From Cucumis sativus (lineage: Eukaryota > Streptophyta > Magnoliopsida > Cucurbitales > Cucurbitaceae): a stretch of 64,000 nt of DNA. The stretch is taken from contig NC_026655.2 in assembly GCF_000004075.3 (NCBI RefSeq), positions 12,125,000 to 12,188,999 on the forward strand, in the 5' to 3' direction. A program made the translations under genes and the position numbers. The notes beneath the pieces are model-generated. The model searched no databases, was not told where the DNA came from, and saw only the letters and a list, made by a program, of their open reading frames with translations. Positions within the stretch are counted from its first letter, which is position 1. Every line of letters starts with the position of its first letter. Positions 11,295 to 20,309 of this stretch are shown here, piece after piece.

Positions 11295-14200
11295 TCATGG
11301 AGTCCATTTAAAGTTCTTCAGCTCCTCTAGTGTGCTTTCTAAAGATTCACGAAGTGTTGATAGCATTTTAGCATCAATATCTCCAACGATCGGGGCACAT
11401 TCGAGTTTGTCAATTTCCTCACAAGTCTTCGAAATCTCATGTTGCTTCTGCTTCAGCTCCAGGTCGTTCTTAAAAATTATTCCAGAAAGTTTAGCAGACT
11501 CAGCCCGCACCATCTTTAGTTTTGCCTCTAGTTTAGCCTCCTTGGCGGACAGTCGTGTAAGACGACGTTTAGCAGTGTTGGTCTCTGCCAATATACGATT
11601 CTCATCAACTCGCAGAGTCTTCACAAAACCTTTTGCCTCCGTTAGCTGAACATCCTTAGTTGATTGGAGTAGAAATGAGGAATGTATTTGATTATGGTTC
11701 TCGACACCTTGGAAGTAACCATTCACAAGCTCCCTCAAAACAATAAGGTTGTCGCTGCCGCTAGTCGCAATCGCATCAAAGATCTTATGCATTTCTGGTT
11801 CAAGACTACTCAGTCGTTCAAAAGGGGTACGAATGATCTTCTGTCGTAGGTTTTCCCATAAGGTTATGGCAGCCTGTCGTCGGAGGTCAGAAATTAAGCT
11901 GTCAGCACAAAAATGAGAAATCTCAGAAACTGTAATAGGCTCCGTGCCTTCCACTTTTTGAGGAGGTCCCTTGATCACAGGAGGACAAGCAGACACAATA
12001 TTTGCGCCTATAGGTTCCTTAGAGTTCCCATTATAAGAAAGTACAACGTTACAGTCTTCTAGATTCGGCATCGACTCTAGGGTATCTTCGATGTGTAGGT
12101 CGTGATCACCTAAAGAAGACTGCAAAATAATATTAACAACAAGAAATAAGAGGAGTAAAGGAGAGAAAATACAATAAATAAATAAATAAAAAGGGAGACG
12201 AAAAGAAACCATGGGGGAAGGGACATCGAAGAATTGTGCAGCATCAGGGACCCGAATAGGAGACTCTTCATCATCGATCGACTGTTTGTTGGGCTTCTTG
12301 GGTCTCTTCCAATGGCGATCATCATTGCTGCTTTGACTGTCCTCAATACGTTTAGAAGGATGCTTGGTAGCTATCGATAAGCGGTTGTCCTTACCCATTG
12401 TCAATACCACCTTTAATAAGATGTTTAAATCGTGTAGAAAGAGACAAATTATCCACCAAGCGTTTTGTCCCTCCCTCAATTTTCTCCACAAGTCGTTCAT
12501 CAGTTTCATCGGAGCATATCTTCTGATTTCCACTACCAAAATTATGTTCAATCTTTTTTGTGGTTTTGGATTTGATGTGAGGGGGAGTAGGACGATCTAT
12601 CAAATGTTGTACTCCTTCTTGGAGGTAATCACCGTGTTTTGCAAGCCACCAGACCTTATAATGAGAGGTAACATGTGTGTCTGGATTAGGGGCAGACACA
12701 GGAAGATATACTTGGGAAAGTGTATTCTCGCGAATACAAATCATCCAACAATATCGTACGTTAAAAAAATTGGCTTCGGGAATTTCTTCACCTAAGTCAT
12801 ATGGCACGTCTTGATAAAATCCAAATTGTCGGCTAAAGCGACAAGGACTATAAGGCTCAATAACTGTGGAGGATCCACATTGCGAGGATAGAAAACAAGA
12901 GCGAATGCTTATGAAAAATGAAGCATTCCAACTAATTAACTCTCCATCATCCGTTAAGAGTTCGTCCTTATTCTTTGTTGGAAGACACGCATGCCATGAC
13001 ACATACTTTCCCTTGTGGATATGTGTTCGAGCCTCAAGATTAGTATAATATTTGGCCCCACCTTCACCAGAAAATTCAACCATGCGAGGACCCCTAAGAC
13101 TCCTAGGGGCTTTATAATGAGTGTTGAAGTAAAGAGCAAGCCACCCATGGACATAGTGAAGAGGAAAACAGGCATTTGAATAACCAAGTGATGAAGTAGA
13201 ATCATGAACTTGGCGTAGGCCACTATAAATATTAGCTAAAACAGGGACGACAAGGCTAAATGTGTAGCCTTCCGCCATGAGGCTAGCAACCTTAAAAACC
13301 TCCGGACGAAGGGAAAGTTGCTTATCAGGGAACACAAACACACATAGCCAACAAGAGAGAAATGCCGCTAGATAGGTTTTGTCCCTATGATCATCAGTGA
13401 CGCTTAAGTCAAGGAACACTTTGAGTTCAGCTTTAGACCAGTCAGGACGTCTGATGGGAATTCCATCTGGATTATGAGTTGAGCGAGGGCGAGAAGTCTT
13501 TTTAGGCTTTCGAGGAGGCGGTTTCGAATACTTTACCTCAGATCGTGTAACCCAAAAAGAGATCCATTCACTTACAGTGATTTGAGAGTGATCCATGCGT
13601 TGAGAAACAATGCGGTAATAGGCTGCAAATAAATGCTCACAACTTCTTGGACATACATCAGGTGATCCTATTAAGTCTTGGTGGCAAGGAATGCTTTCTT
13701 CATAAAATCTACCTTTAATCGGGAGTCCTCCTAGTATCCATAAGTCCCATAAGGAGATGGACATCTCACCAGCTGAGGTGTGAAGAGTGTTTGTTGAAGG
13801 ACACCATGCCTCGCAGAAAGCCCGATCAATGTCACTGTTGCGATCATATGTATATAGGGAAGCCATCACAGCATTAAATAGGGAGGCTCGCTTGAGTACT
13901 GCCGTATTTCTAGCAACAACGAGCTCTAACCACTCCCAATAATGAGGAAGATAGTAAAATTCTCCATGTACCTTGAGCACATTTCCCCAACGAATTTTTG
14001 GGTCGTTTATAATTCGACGACCCAACGTTGATTCTGGATCCTCATTTGGAGGCTTGTTGTGAATCGAAGACTCCAGAAACCAAGATTTTAAAGATGAATT
14101 TGGATTTACAAACCGTTCCTTGGACCATTTAGGCAAAAAGATAAAATTGTCCTCGGGTATTTGGGAGTCCATAATATTCTCATATGTCCCCTCTCTCACA

Positions 14201-14295
14201 GGAAGAATGATCCCTTCCTCTAAAGATTGATCTACGTCCTTCAGGATAATTAAACACCTTTTGGTCGAGTCAGAATACTCAGTGAAGTGCACCAT
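11295..14295 (-). CDS. Plant mobile domain (PMD) protein carried antisense in a Ty3/gypsy element
   Basis: Exon 1 runs from the ATG at 14295 to 12210 and exon 2 from 12119 to 11295, separated by a 90-nt intron (donor ATG|GTTTCT, acceptor TTTTGCAG|TC, phase 0). Exon 1 encodes about 690 residues resembling the plant mobile domain family (PF10536, aminotransferase-like). Visible motifs include GEMSISLWDLWILGGLPIKG, WCPSTNTLHT and WSKAELKVFLDL. A basic tail follows (DDRHWKRPKKPNKQS), then a 275-residue exon 2 ending in a coiled coil. Reading is continuous except for a 2-bp deletion near 12396-12400, seen by comparison with the left arm (GACAATGTGGGT against GACAATGGGT). PMD proteins such as Arabidopsis MAIN and MAIL1 act in the nucleus on transposon silencing and genome integrity; the function of element-borne copies is not established. 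It converges with pol and appears to be driven from the opposite strand of the LTR. Confidence 0.8.
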
Positions 14296-14436
14296 GATGA
14301 AAAGAAGAGTTCCTGCAAAATAATAATAATAAGAAGAAGAAGAAGAAAAAAAAAAAAAAACAAAAAACAAAAGGAAATAAAAAGAAAAAAAAAAGAAAGA
14401 AAGAAGAAAAAAAAAAGGGGGGGAAGAAAAAGCAAA
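14296..14436 (-). promoter_or_regulatory. Splice acceptor and purine-rich tract upstream of the PMD start
   Basis: On the minus strand a long pyrimidine tract (14320-14425 on the + strand is A/G rich, including seven G) leads to TTTTGCAG|GAAC with the acceptor AG at 14313-14314, 18 bp before the PMD ATG. That is a typical plant 3' splice site, implying an upstream non-coding exon. On the + strand the same tract could serve as a polypurine tract for the adjacent LTR. Both readings are inference from sequence. Confidence 0.55.
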
Positions 14437-15336
14437 TGAAGATTGAAGCCCGACGATGACAGAGTCGATCTCTCCTACTAGGGCGATAGATCTGACGGCA
14501 AAAGCCCGATCGTCCCTAGAAGAAGCTCAACAAAGTCATTTCTGCAAACGAAGATTGAAGCCCGACGACGATACAGAGTCGATCTCTCCTACTAGGGCGA
14601 TAGATCTGACGGCAAAAGCCCGATCGTCCCTAGAAGAAGCTCAACAAAGTCATTTCTACAAACGAAGATTGAAGCTCGACAATGACAGAGTCGATCTCTT
14701 CTACTAGGGCGATAGATCTGACGGTAAAAGCCCGATCGTCCCTAGAAGAAGCTCAACAAAGTCATTTCTACAAACGGAGATTGAAGCTCGACGATGACAG
14801 AGTCGATCTCTCCTACTAGGGCGATAGATCTGACGGCAAAAGCCCGATCGTCCCTAGAAGAAGCTCAACAAAGTCATTTCTGCAAACGAAGATTGAAGCC
14901 CGACGATGACAGAGTCGATCTCTCCTACTAGGGCGATAGATCTGACGGCAAAAGCCCAATCATCCCTAGAAGAAGCTCAACAAAGTCATTTCTGCAAACG
15001 ATGATTGAAGCCCGACGATGACAGAGTCGATCTCTCCTACTAGGGTGATAGATCTGACAGCAAAAGCCTGATCGTCCCTAGAAGAAGCTGAACAAAGTCA
15101 TTTCTGCAAACGATGATTGAAGCCCGACGATGACAGTGTCGATCTCTCCTACTAGGGCGATAGATCTGACGGCAAAAGCCCGATCGTCCCTAGCAGAAGC
15201 TCGACAAAGTCATTTCTGCAAACGATGATTGAAGCTCAACGATGACAGAGTCGATCTCTCCTACTAGGGCGATAAATCTGACAGCAAAAGCCCGATCGTC
15301 CCTAGAAGAAGCTCGACAAAGTCATTCCTGCAAAAA
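14437..15336. repeat. 112-bp tandem array, eight units, in the PMD leader/LTR junction
   Basis: Eight units of 112-113 bp, marked by GTCGATCTCTCCTACTAGGG at about 14463, 14576, 14688, 14802, 14914, 15027, 15139 and 15251. Units are over 90 percent alike by eye. Read on the minus strand, each unit begins with an acceptor-like TTTGCAG or TTTGTAG, then a 7-codon ORF with peptide M-T-L-(L/S)-S-F-(F/C) and a stop, for example 14539 down to 14516. The same array with five units occurs in the right-edge element (60345-60905). Apparent + strand frames across the units are incidental because 112 is not a multiple of three. Confidence 0.85.
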
Positions 15337-15459
15337 AAACAAAAACAAAAAACAAAACAACACAAAACAAAAAACAAAACAAAACAAAAAAAAAACAAAA
15401 AAAACAAAAAAAAAACACAGAAAAAAAAGAGAAAAAGAGAAAGGGAGAAGAAAAGTTTT
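15337..15459. repeat. A/C-rich and purine-rich low-complexity tract
   Basis: On the + strand this is a run of A with scattered C, ending in a purine stretch (AAAGGGAGAAGAAAAG at 15440-15455). On the minus strand it is a T/GT-rich tract directly before the first array acceptor, well placed as an intron polypyrimidine tract. The purine stretch is also a candidate polypurine tract for the LTR. Confidence 0.5.
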
Positions 15460-15463
15460 TTAT

Positions 15464-15536
15464 ACCTTTCTGCTGATTGGATGAGAAATAAGTATTGGAT
15501 GAGGTATAAGTGAGTAAGGTATGAGTCTATTTATAA
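15464..15536 (-). promoter_or_regulatory. Antisense TATA box and first-exon donor for the PMD transcript
   Basis: Minus-strand TTATAAATA at 15536-15528 is followed about 60 bp downstream by a donor-like CAGCAGAAAG|GTATAA (exon end 15466). The same arrangement is conserved in the second element (TATA 60213-60221, donor after 60264). Together with the acceptor-like sites in the array and at 14313, this predicts a spliced leader for the antisense gene. Confidence 0.5.
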
Positions 15537-16666
15537 GTCCAACAAATCCAATTCCCAAAAAAATTAGGAATGATATTTAATTATTTTTTAAAACAAATCC
15601 AATTCCTAAAAGGAATAGGAATGATTTAAAATATATATATATATATAAAGAAAAGATAATCCAATTATCTTATTTTATTTTAAATTATTTCATTTTTTGG
15701 GATAAATCTCAAGTTTAACTTTTATTGAGATATTTAAAATATTTAAAAATTTCAACATTTAAAATATATATATATATATAGATAAATATTCTCAATTTTA
15801 AAAATTAAAATTCGGGTTCAAAATTCAAGTTAAATTAACTTGCATATATGACCTCCTTTTTATCATGAATTTAAATCGGAGCCATAAATCCAACTTTACC
15901 TAAGATTGAGAACCTGATTTTTTTATCTCAAATTAAAATTAGTCATTCCAAATTCTTATGCATCCCCAAGATAAATTAAGGTACGGTAGAAACCTTATCC
16001 TTATTTCAAAATTAAAGTTTTGGTTATATTCCAAATTTTACTTTAAAAAAATCATCATATTAAAATTTTTTATCCTCAAATAAAATTAAGTTGTGAATAA
16101 AACTTTGAATTTTTTAAGGTTTGGCCATAGTCCAACCCTTATTTTAAATTTAAATCAAACTCATGTACTAAATTCATAGTTTGATTAATTTGATATGTTG
16201 AATTGAGCAAAAAAAAAAAAACAGAAGCTCGTTCTTTGACTTCAAATTTATCTTTTCCGAGATTCATTCACCCATATACATGCATAAATCTCGAAAAGAG
16301 AGCATTTGTTGAATAAGAAATTTTGAGACCAATCACAAGTTGCCACATCATTTATTAAGTTAATGATGAAAAGTACAAATAATTAAATTTGGGACTTATT
16401 AAAATTGACATATGCCCCAAATTAAAGAGTTAAAAATAAATAAATTGGTCATTCTAATAATGCCACATGTTTTCATATTAATCGTTGGATTAAGTTAATC
16501 ATTTTAGTTCAATTAAATATTATTTACTTGGACTAAGTTCAATTAAGCCCAAAAATAAGCTTAATTGAGCCCAAAGACTAAATATAACCTAAGTCCATAT
16601 GGTTGAGCCCATGGGTCTGGTCCATGGACCAACCAGGTTCAAACCCATAAAGCCCACAAGTGAACT

Positions 16667-16676
16667 CTATAAATAG
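16667..16676 (+). promoter_or_regulatory. Sense TATA box of the LTR promoter
   Basis: CTATAAATAG sits about 340 bp before the LTR end, the usual place for a U3 promoter. The reverse copy keeps CTATTTATAG at 59105-59114. Transcription from here would run out of the 3' LTR, or start the genome-length RNA from a 5' LTR. Confidence 0.6.
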
Positions 16677-17012
16677 AGAAATTCTCCTCATTTGTAGGGG
16701 TTGGAAAATTTTGACTTTAGAAAATCCAGAGAGAATTCTTCCAAGAGCTAGAAGACTCCCTAACTCCTGAAGTTGACCATCCTCGAAAATTGAAGCTTCT
16801 TTAAAGATACAAGCTTTCTTCCAAGGCTCCAACTTCAAGAACATCACGTGCTCCGCTTCCTCCAAATCAAGCTGAAGCATCCAGTCGAGAGAGAATCAGA
16901 GGATCAAATTCTAGAGATTGAACCGCATCGCATCAAATAAAAAAAAATACAACATCAACCCAAGTTCAAGTCCACGAATTAAATTTCTCCAGAAATCTCG
17001 TGTGAACAGTCA

Positions 17013-18720
17013 TCTTTTCGAGATTAACGACATTTTTTTCCTGTCAAAGATAGGCCAATCGTGACAGTTTTTTTTATCAAAAAATTGTCTTTGTTTTAAT
17101 ATTAATGATAATTAAAGAATGTCACGAATTCATATATTATAACATTTTTTCCTATTGCAAACTCTGCAATTATTACCCTCGTTCTTCTTGTCGCTCTCCA
17201 TTACACGAACCATTTGAATGACAATAATGTTATATTACATCACACCCATTTAGAAACAAATAGTTGACACTTTAATATATACACGTTATAATACACTTTG
17301 TAATGTATTCGTACATTTCCAATCAAGTTTGAACAATTTACAAGTATGAAATTCCAACCCTTAATCAAAATCAGTGTACATACCATCAAAATACATATAA
17401 CATGATGTTCTGTACAAGTATAAACAACCAACCAATTTACAAGTATAAACTTCTGTAAAATAAAATTCATGAAGTTGTTGGCTCCAGTTGAACCTACAAA
17501 GACAACATGATTATCGATCAAATATTATTATGATCTCCTTGTCTTGAATTTGTTCCATTTTAATTTTTAAAAACAAAGTTTTATTATAATTAACTAGGAT
17601 TCAAATATATGTCCAATATATTACTTAAAAGAATTTGTTAAAACGTTGAATATTCCATAGAATCCATTAGATCATACACAAAATTAGTAAACTCATAATT
17701 TAATCAATAATATATCACTTCGTACGTATTAGCAAGGATAGTACTAAAAGAAAATTATTATCAATATCAATATTTATCTTATCTTAAGGTCAAATAAAAA
17801 AGACCCAACGTAAGGGGAAGTCGACCCCTATGCTTTCCATGAAAAGCTCTACTTTCAAACTGTACCTATGTATTTTATTGCATTGCGTTGCATTTTGTTA
17901 TGGAATTTGGACCTCTCTTTCTTACACTTTTTTTTTTATCTCATTTCAATATATATAAATGTATATATGTATGTATGTATATATTCCCAAATCAAAACAA
18001 GGCACTACCCGATGAATTTCTTGCTTCTAGGGACCCCTTCTGTGATTTTGAAGGTTATAGAGAGAGAGAAAAGGGTGGTTTTGAAGGTTTATAAAATTGC
18101 AATTTACCCTCTCTCTCAACATTATATAATAATATTGTGTAGTAGTTTATTTTCTTTAGCAAATGGTCAAGAATTGAGAAAACCTCACATAATGAATATT
18201 ATCGTGTGGATGTTCTACTTCCCTGTATACTTATGTGAGTAAATCATATATAAATCCCCTCTAACCATGAATCCGCAAACTACAATAAAGAGTTTTTTAG
18301 AGTTAAAATGATTCATATTAAGCTTGAGAACCAAAAACTAGCAAAAAGAATCCTAAACCTCAGCATAAAAACTTAACATATTAACATTATCATTGTGATA
18401 GACTTTGATATCTTCAAATTTATCAATATAAAATATGCTTTAACGAAATGTACCTTGAAGTCCTTCAAACTCTATTAAAAAAAAAACAGATAAATCTAAC
18501 ACTTCAACAAATTTCTAGTGCATATTATGCATCTCAATTGATCACAAGAAAATAAGATTGAACATAAATACCCATAAGTAATGCCTTTTCAATGTTGCAT
18601 TTTCATAAAGATTTAACAACCATTGCCACTATCTCGAGGATTCTTCAAGCTCTAAGTATGACAAAGCTGTGTTAATAACTCTCATAAAGCCCTTAATCCC
18701 CCCCTCCCTCCAACTTTCAA
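17013..18720. other. AT-rich spacer without recognised genes
   Basis: Several short open frames exist (for example 17868-18242) but they are compositionally biased and match nothing I recognise. No RNA gene or repeat family was identified. Confidence 0.5.
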
Positions 18721-18830
18721 CAGTATGTGGCCATGTGGATTATCTGGTTGGAAAGGAACAACAAGATCTTTCAAAGTATGGAAAGAACAATTATGGAGAT
18801 TTTGGGTGATATTAATTCAAGCAAACGTTG
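18721..18830 (+). mobile_element. LINE reverse-transcriptase tail relic
   Basis: About 34 codons read AMWIIWLERNNKIFQS and continue with an EILGDIN-like segment. This pattern is typical of the C-terminal zinc-binding region of plant non-LTR reverse transcriptases. It is isolated, with no upstream reverse transcriptase domain, so it is a short truncated relic. Confidence 0.45.
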
Positions 18831-19029
18831 ATATACTACAAATTCACCATACTAAGTAGACTAAAACCCTTTCAACGAGACTAGAATGATACAAAATATA
18901 CTTTAAACCATAATAGATGAATATGTATTTTGGTTGGGAGGTAGAAACTACTTACTTGAAGAAATAATGACAACATCCTTGAAGTAAGAGAAATTTATGT
19001 TAATCCTCAATTCAATCAATTATTCAAAA

Positions 19030-20140
19030 TGCCATAAGATAGTTTAGAATGAGATTGCTATCCTTCCTAAACGGTTTAGAATGCATGTTTAGCTAGTTTA
19101 TTGGGCTTTAAAGGTTTAGGGTTAACAATTTTATTAGACTTAGCAAGTAATAGCCTTGAATTTTTTATCTCGCACCTACCAAAATTTGAGTAGAAGTTTC
19201 AAGATGAGAGTGCTAAACCGTTTAGAATCCATGTTTAGCTAGTTTACTGGGCTTTAAGGGTTTAAGGTTAGCAATTTTATAAGACTTAGCACGTAATAGC
19301 CTTGAATTTTTTTATCTCGTACCTATCTCGCACCTACCAAAATTTGAGTAGAAGTCTCAAGATGAGAGTGCTACCCTTCATAAACCATTTAGAATGCATG
19401 TTTAGCTAGTTTACTAGAATTTACGGGTTTAGGGTTAGCAATTTTATTAGACTTAGCAAGTAATAGCCTTGAATTTTTTTATCTCGCACCTACCAAAATT
19501 TGAGTAGAAGTCTCAAGATTAGAGTGCTACGCTTCCTAAACCGTTTAAAATGCATGTTTAGCTAGTTTAATGGGATTTAAAGGTTTAGGGTTAGCAACTT
19601 TATTAGACTTAGCAAGTAATAGTCTTGAATTTTTTATCTCGCTCCTATCTCGCACCTACCAAAATTTGAGTAGAAGTCTCAAGATTAGAGTGCTACCCTT
19701 CCTAAACCGTTTAAAATGCATGTTTAGCTATTTTAATGGGATTTAAGGGTTTAGGGTTAGCAACTTTATTAGACTTAGCAAGTAATAGCCTTGAATTTTT
19801 TATCTCGCTCCTATCTCGCACCTACCAAAATTTGAGTAAAAGTCTCAAGATGAGAATGCTACCCTTCCTAAACCGTTTAAAATGCATGTTTAGCTAGTTT
19901 ACTGGGATTTAAGGGTTTAGGGTTAGCAATTTTATTAGACTTAGCAAGTAATAGCCTTGAATTTTTTATCTCGCACCTACCAAAATTTGAATAGAAGTCT
20001 CAAGATGAGAGTGCTACCCTTCCTAAACCGTTTAGAATGCATGTTTAGCTAGTTTACTGGGCTTTAAGGGTTGAAGGTTAGCAATTTTATAAGACTTAGC
20101 AAGTAATAGCCTTGAATTTTTTTATCTCGCACCTGCAAGT
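19030..20140. repeat. ~150-165 bp minisatellite, seven copies, with telomere-like motif
   Basis: The landmark GCATGTTTAGCTAGTTTA recurs near 19083, 19231, 19397, 19552, 19715, 19885 and 20045. Each unit contains GGGTTTAGGGTTAGCAA, CTTAGCAAGTAATAGCC and TATCTCGCACCTACC. Some units carry an extra ATCTCGCTCCT insertion, which explains the variable period. The array ends directly before the AT microsatellite and the DUF1985/Ulp1 gene and may be subterminal repeat of the MULE, which is inference. Confidence 0.85.
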
Positions 20141-20145
20141 CTCTT

Positions 20146-20152
20146 ATGCAAT

Positions 20153-20190
<38 letters not shown>

Positions 20191-20221
20191 CATATATATA
20201 TACATATATACATATATATAC

Positions 20222-20252
<31 letters not shown>

Positions 20253-20292
20253 CATATTATATATATATATATATAATATATATATATATATA
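20146..20292. repeat. (TA)n/(TACA)n microsatellite
   Basis: Almost pure TA dinucleotides with interspersed TACA, ending about 18 bp before the ATG of the DUF1985 gene. The open frame across it (20064-20255 minus) is a low-complexity artefact. Confidence 0.9.
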
Positions 20293-20309
20293 TTTATGCA
20301 GGCTTCAGT

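Larger units (their letters stand above)
5409..13142. repeat. Giant inverted repeat (palindrome) with zero spacer, arms ~3.8 and ~3.95 kb
   Basis: The sequence 5409-9190 is matched in reverse by 9191-13142. From left to right the content is: PMD protein 3' part (+), coiled-coil exon (+), hairpin repeats, integrase/RNase H (-), then the mirror image integrase (+), hairpin repeats, coiled-coil exon (-), PMD (-). The centre is perfectly symmetric for 32 bp (9175-9206, ACTCCGATTTCTAATG and its complement). The arms differ by scattered substitutions, small indels and hairpin-repeat number (2 against 4), so the duplication is old. The right arm continues beyond the symmetric part to the start of the PMD gene and the LTR, while the left arm stops abruptly at 5409. 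Confidence 0.9.
15460..17012 (+). mobile_element. 3' LTR of the antisense-gene Ty3/gypsy element (left boundary uncertain)
   Basis: The right boundary is the end of identity with the reverse copy at 58377: both stop at CTCGTGTGAACAGTCA, giving a CA end at 17011-17012. The left boundary is not resolved: no TG follows either purine tract cleanly, so the LTR could start near 15460 or include the 112-bp array from 14437. A sense TATA box lies at 16667-16676. The region also contains the minus-strand promoter described separately. Homology with 58377-60345 extends over the whole segment with scattered differences, so the two elements belong to one family. Confidence 0.75.

Noticed and set aside
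5409..13142. Assembly artefact producing a false inverted repeat
   Set aside because: The arms differ by many substitutions, different stops, a catalytic-residue change and different repeat numbers, so they are not the same reads placed twice. Read-level proof of the centre is still missing.
14456..14707. + strand frame repeating ESISPTRAIDLTAKARSS
   Set aside because: It reads through the 112-bp array and cannot stay in frame over all units. The array makes better sense as leader or LTR sequence on the opposite strand.
14437..15336. CRISPR-like regular repeats
   Set aside because: Units are contiguous and without unique spacers, in a plant nuclear context. It is a tandem repeat.
17868..18242. 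124-residue hydrophobic frame
   Set aside because: AT-rich, with no family resemblance and overlapping another frame. No splice or promoter support.
20064..20255. Tyr/Ile-rich minus-strand frame
   Set aside because: Entirely due to the TA/TACA microsatellite.
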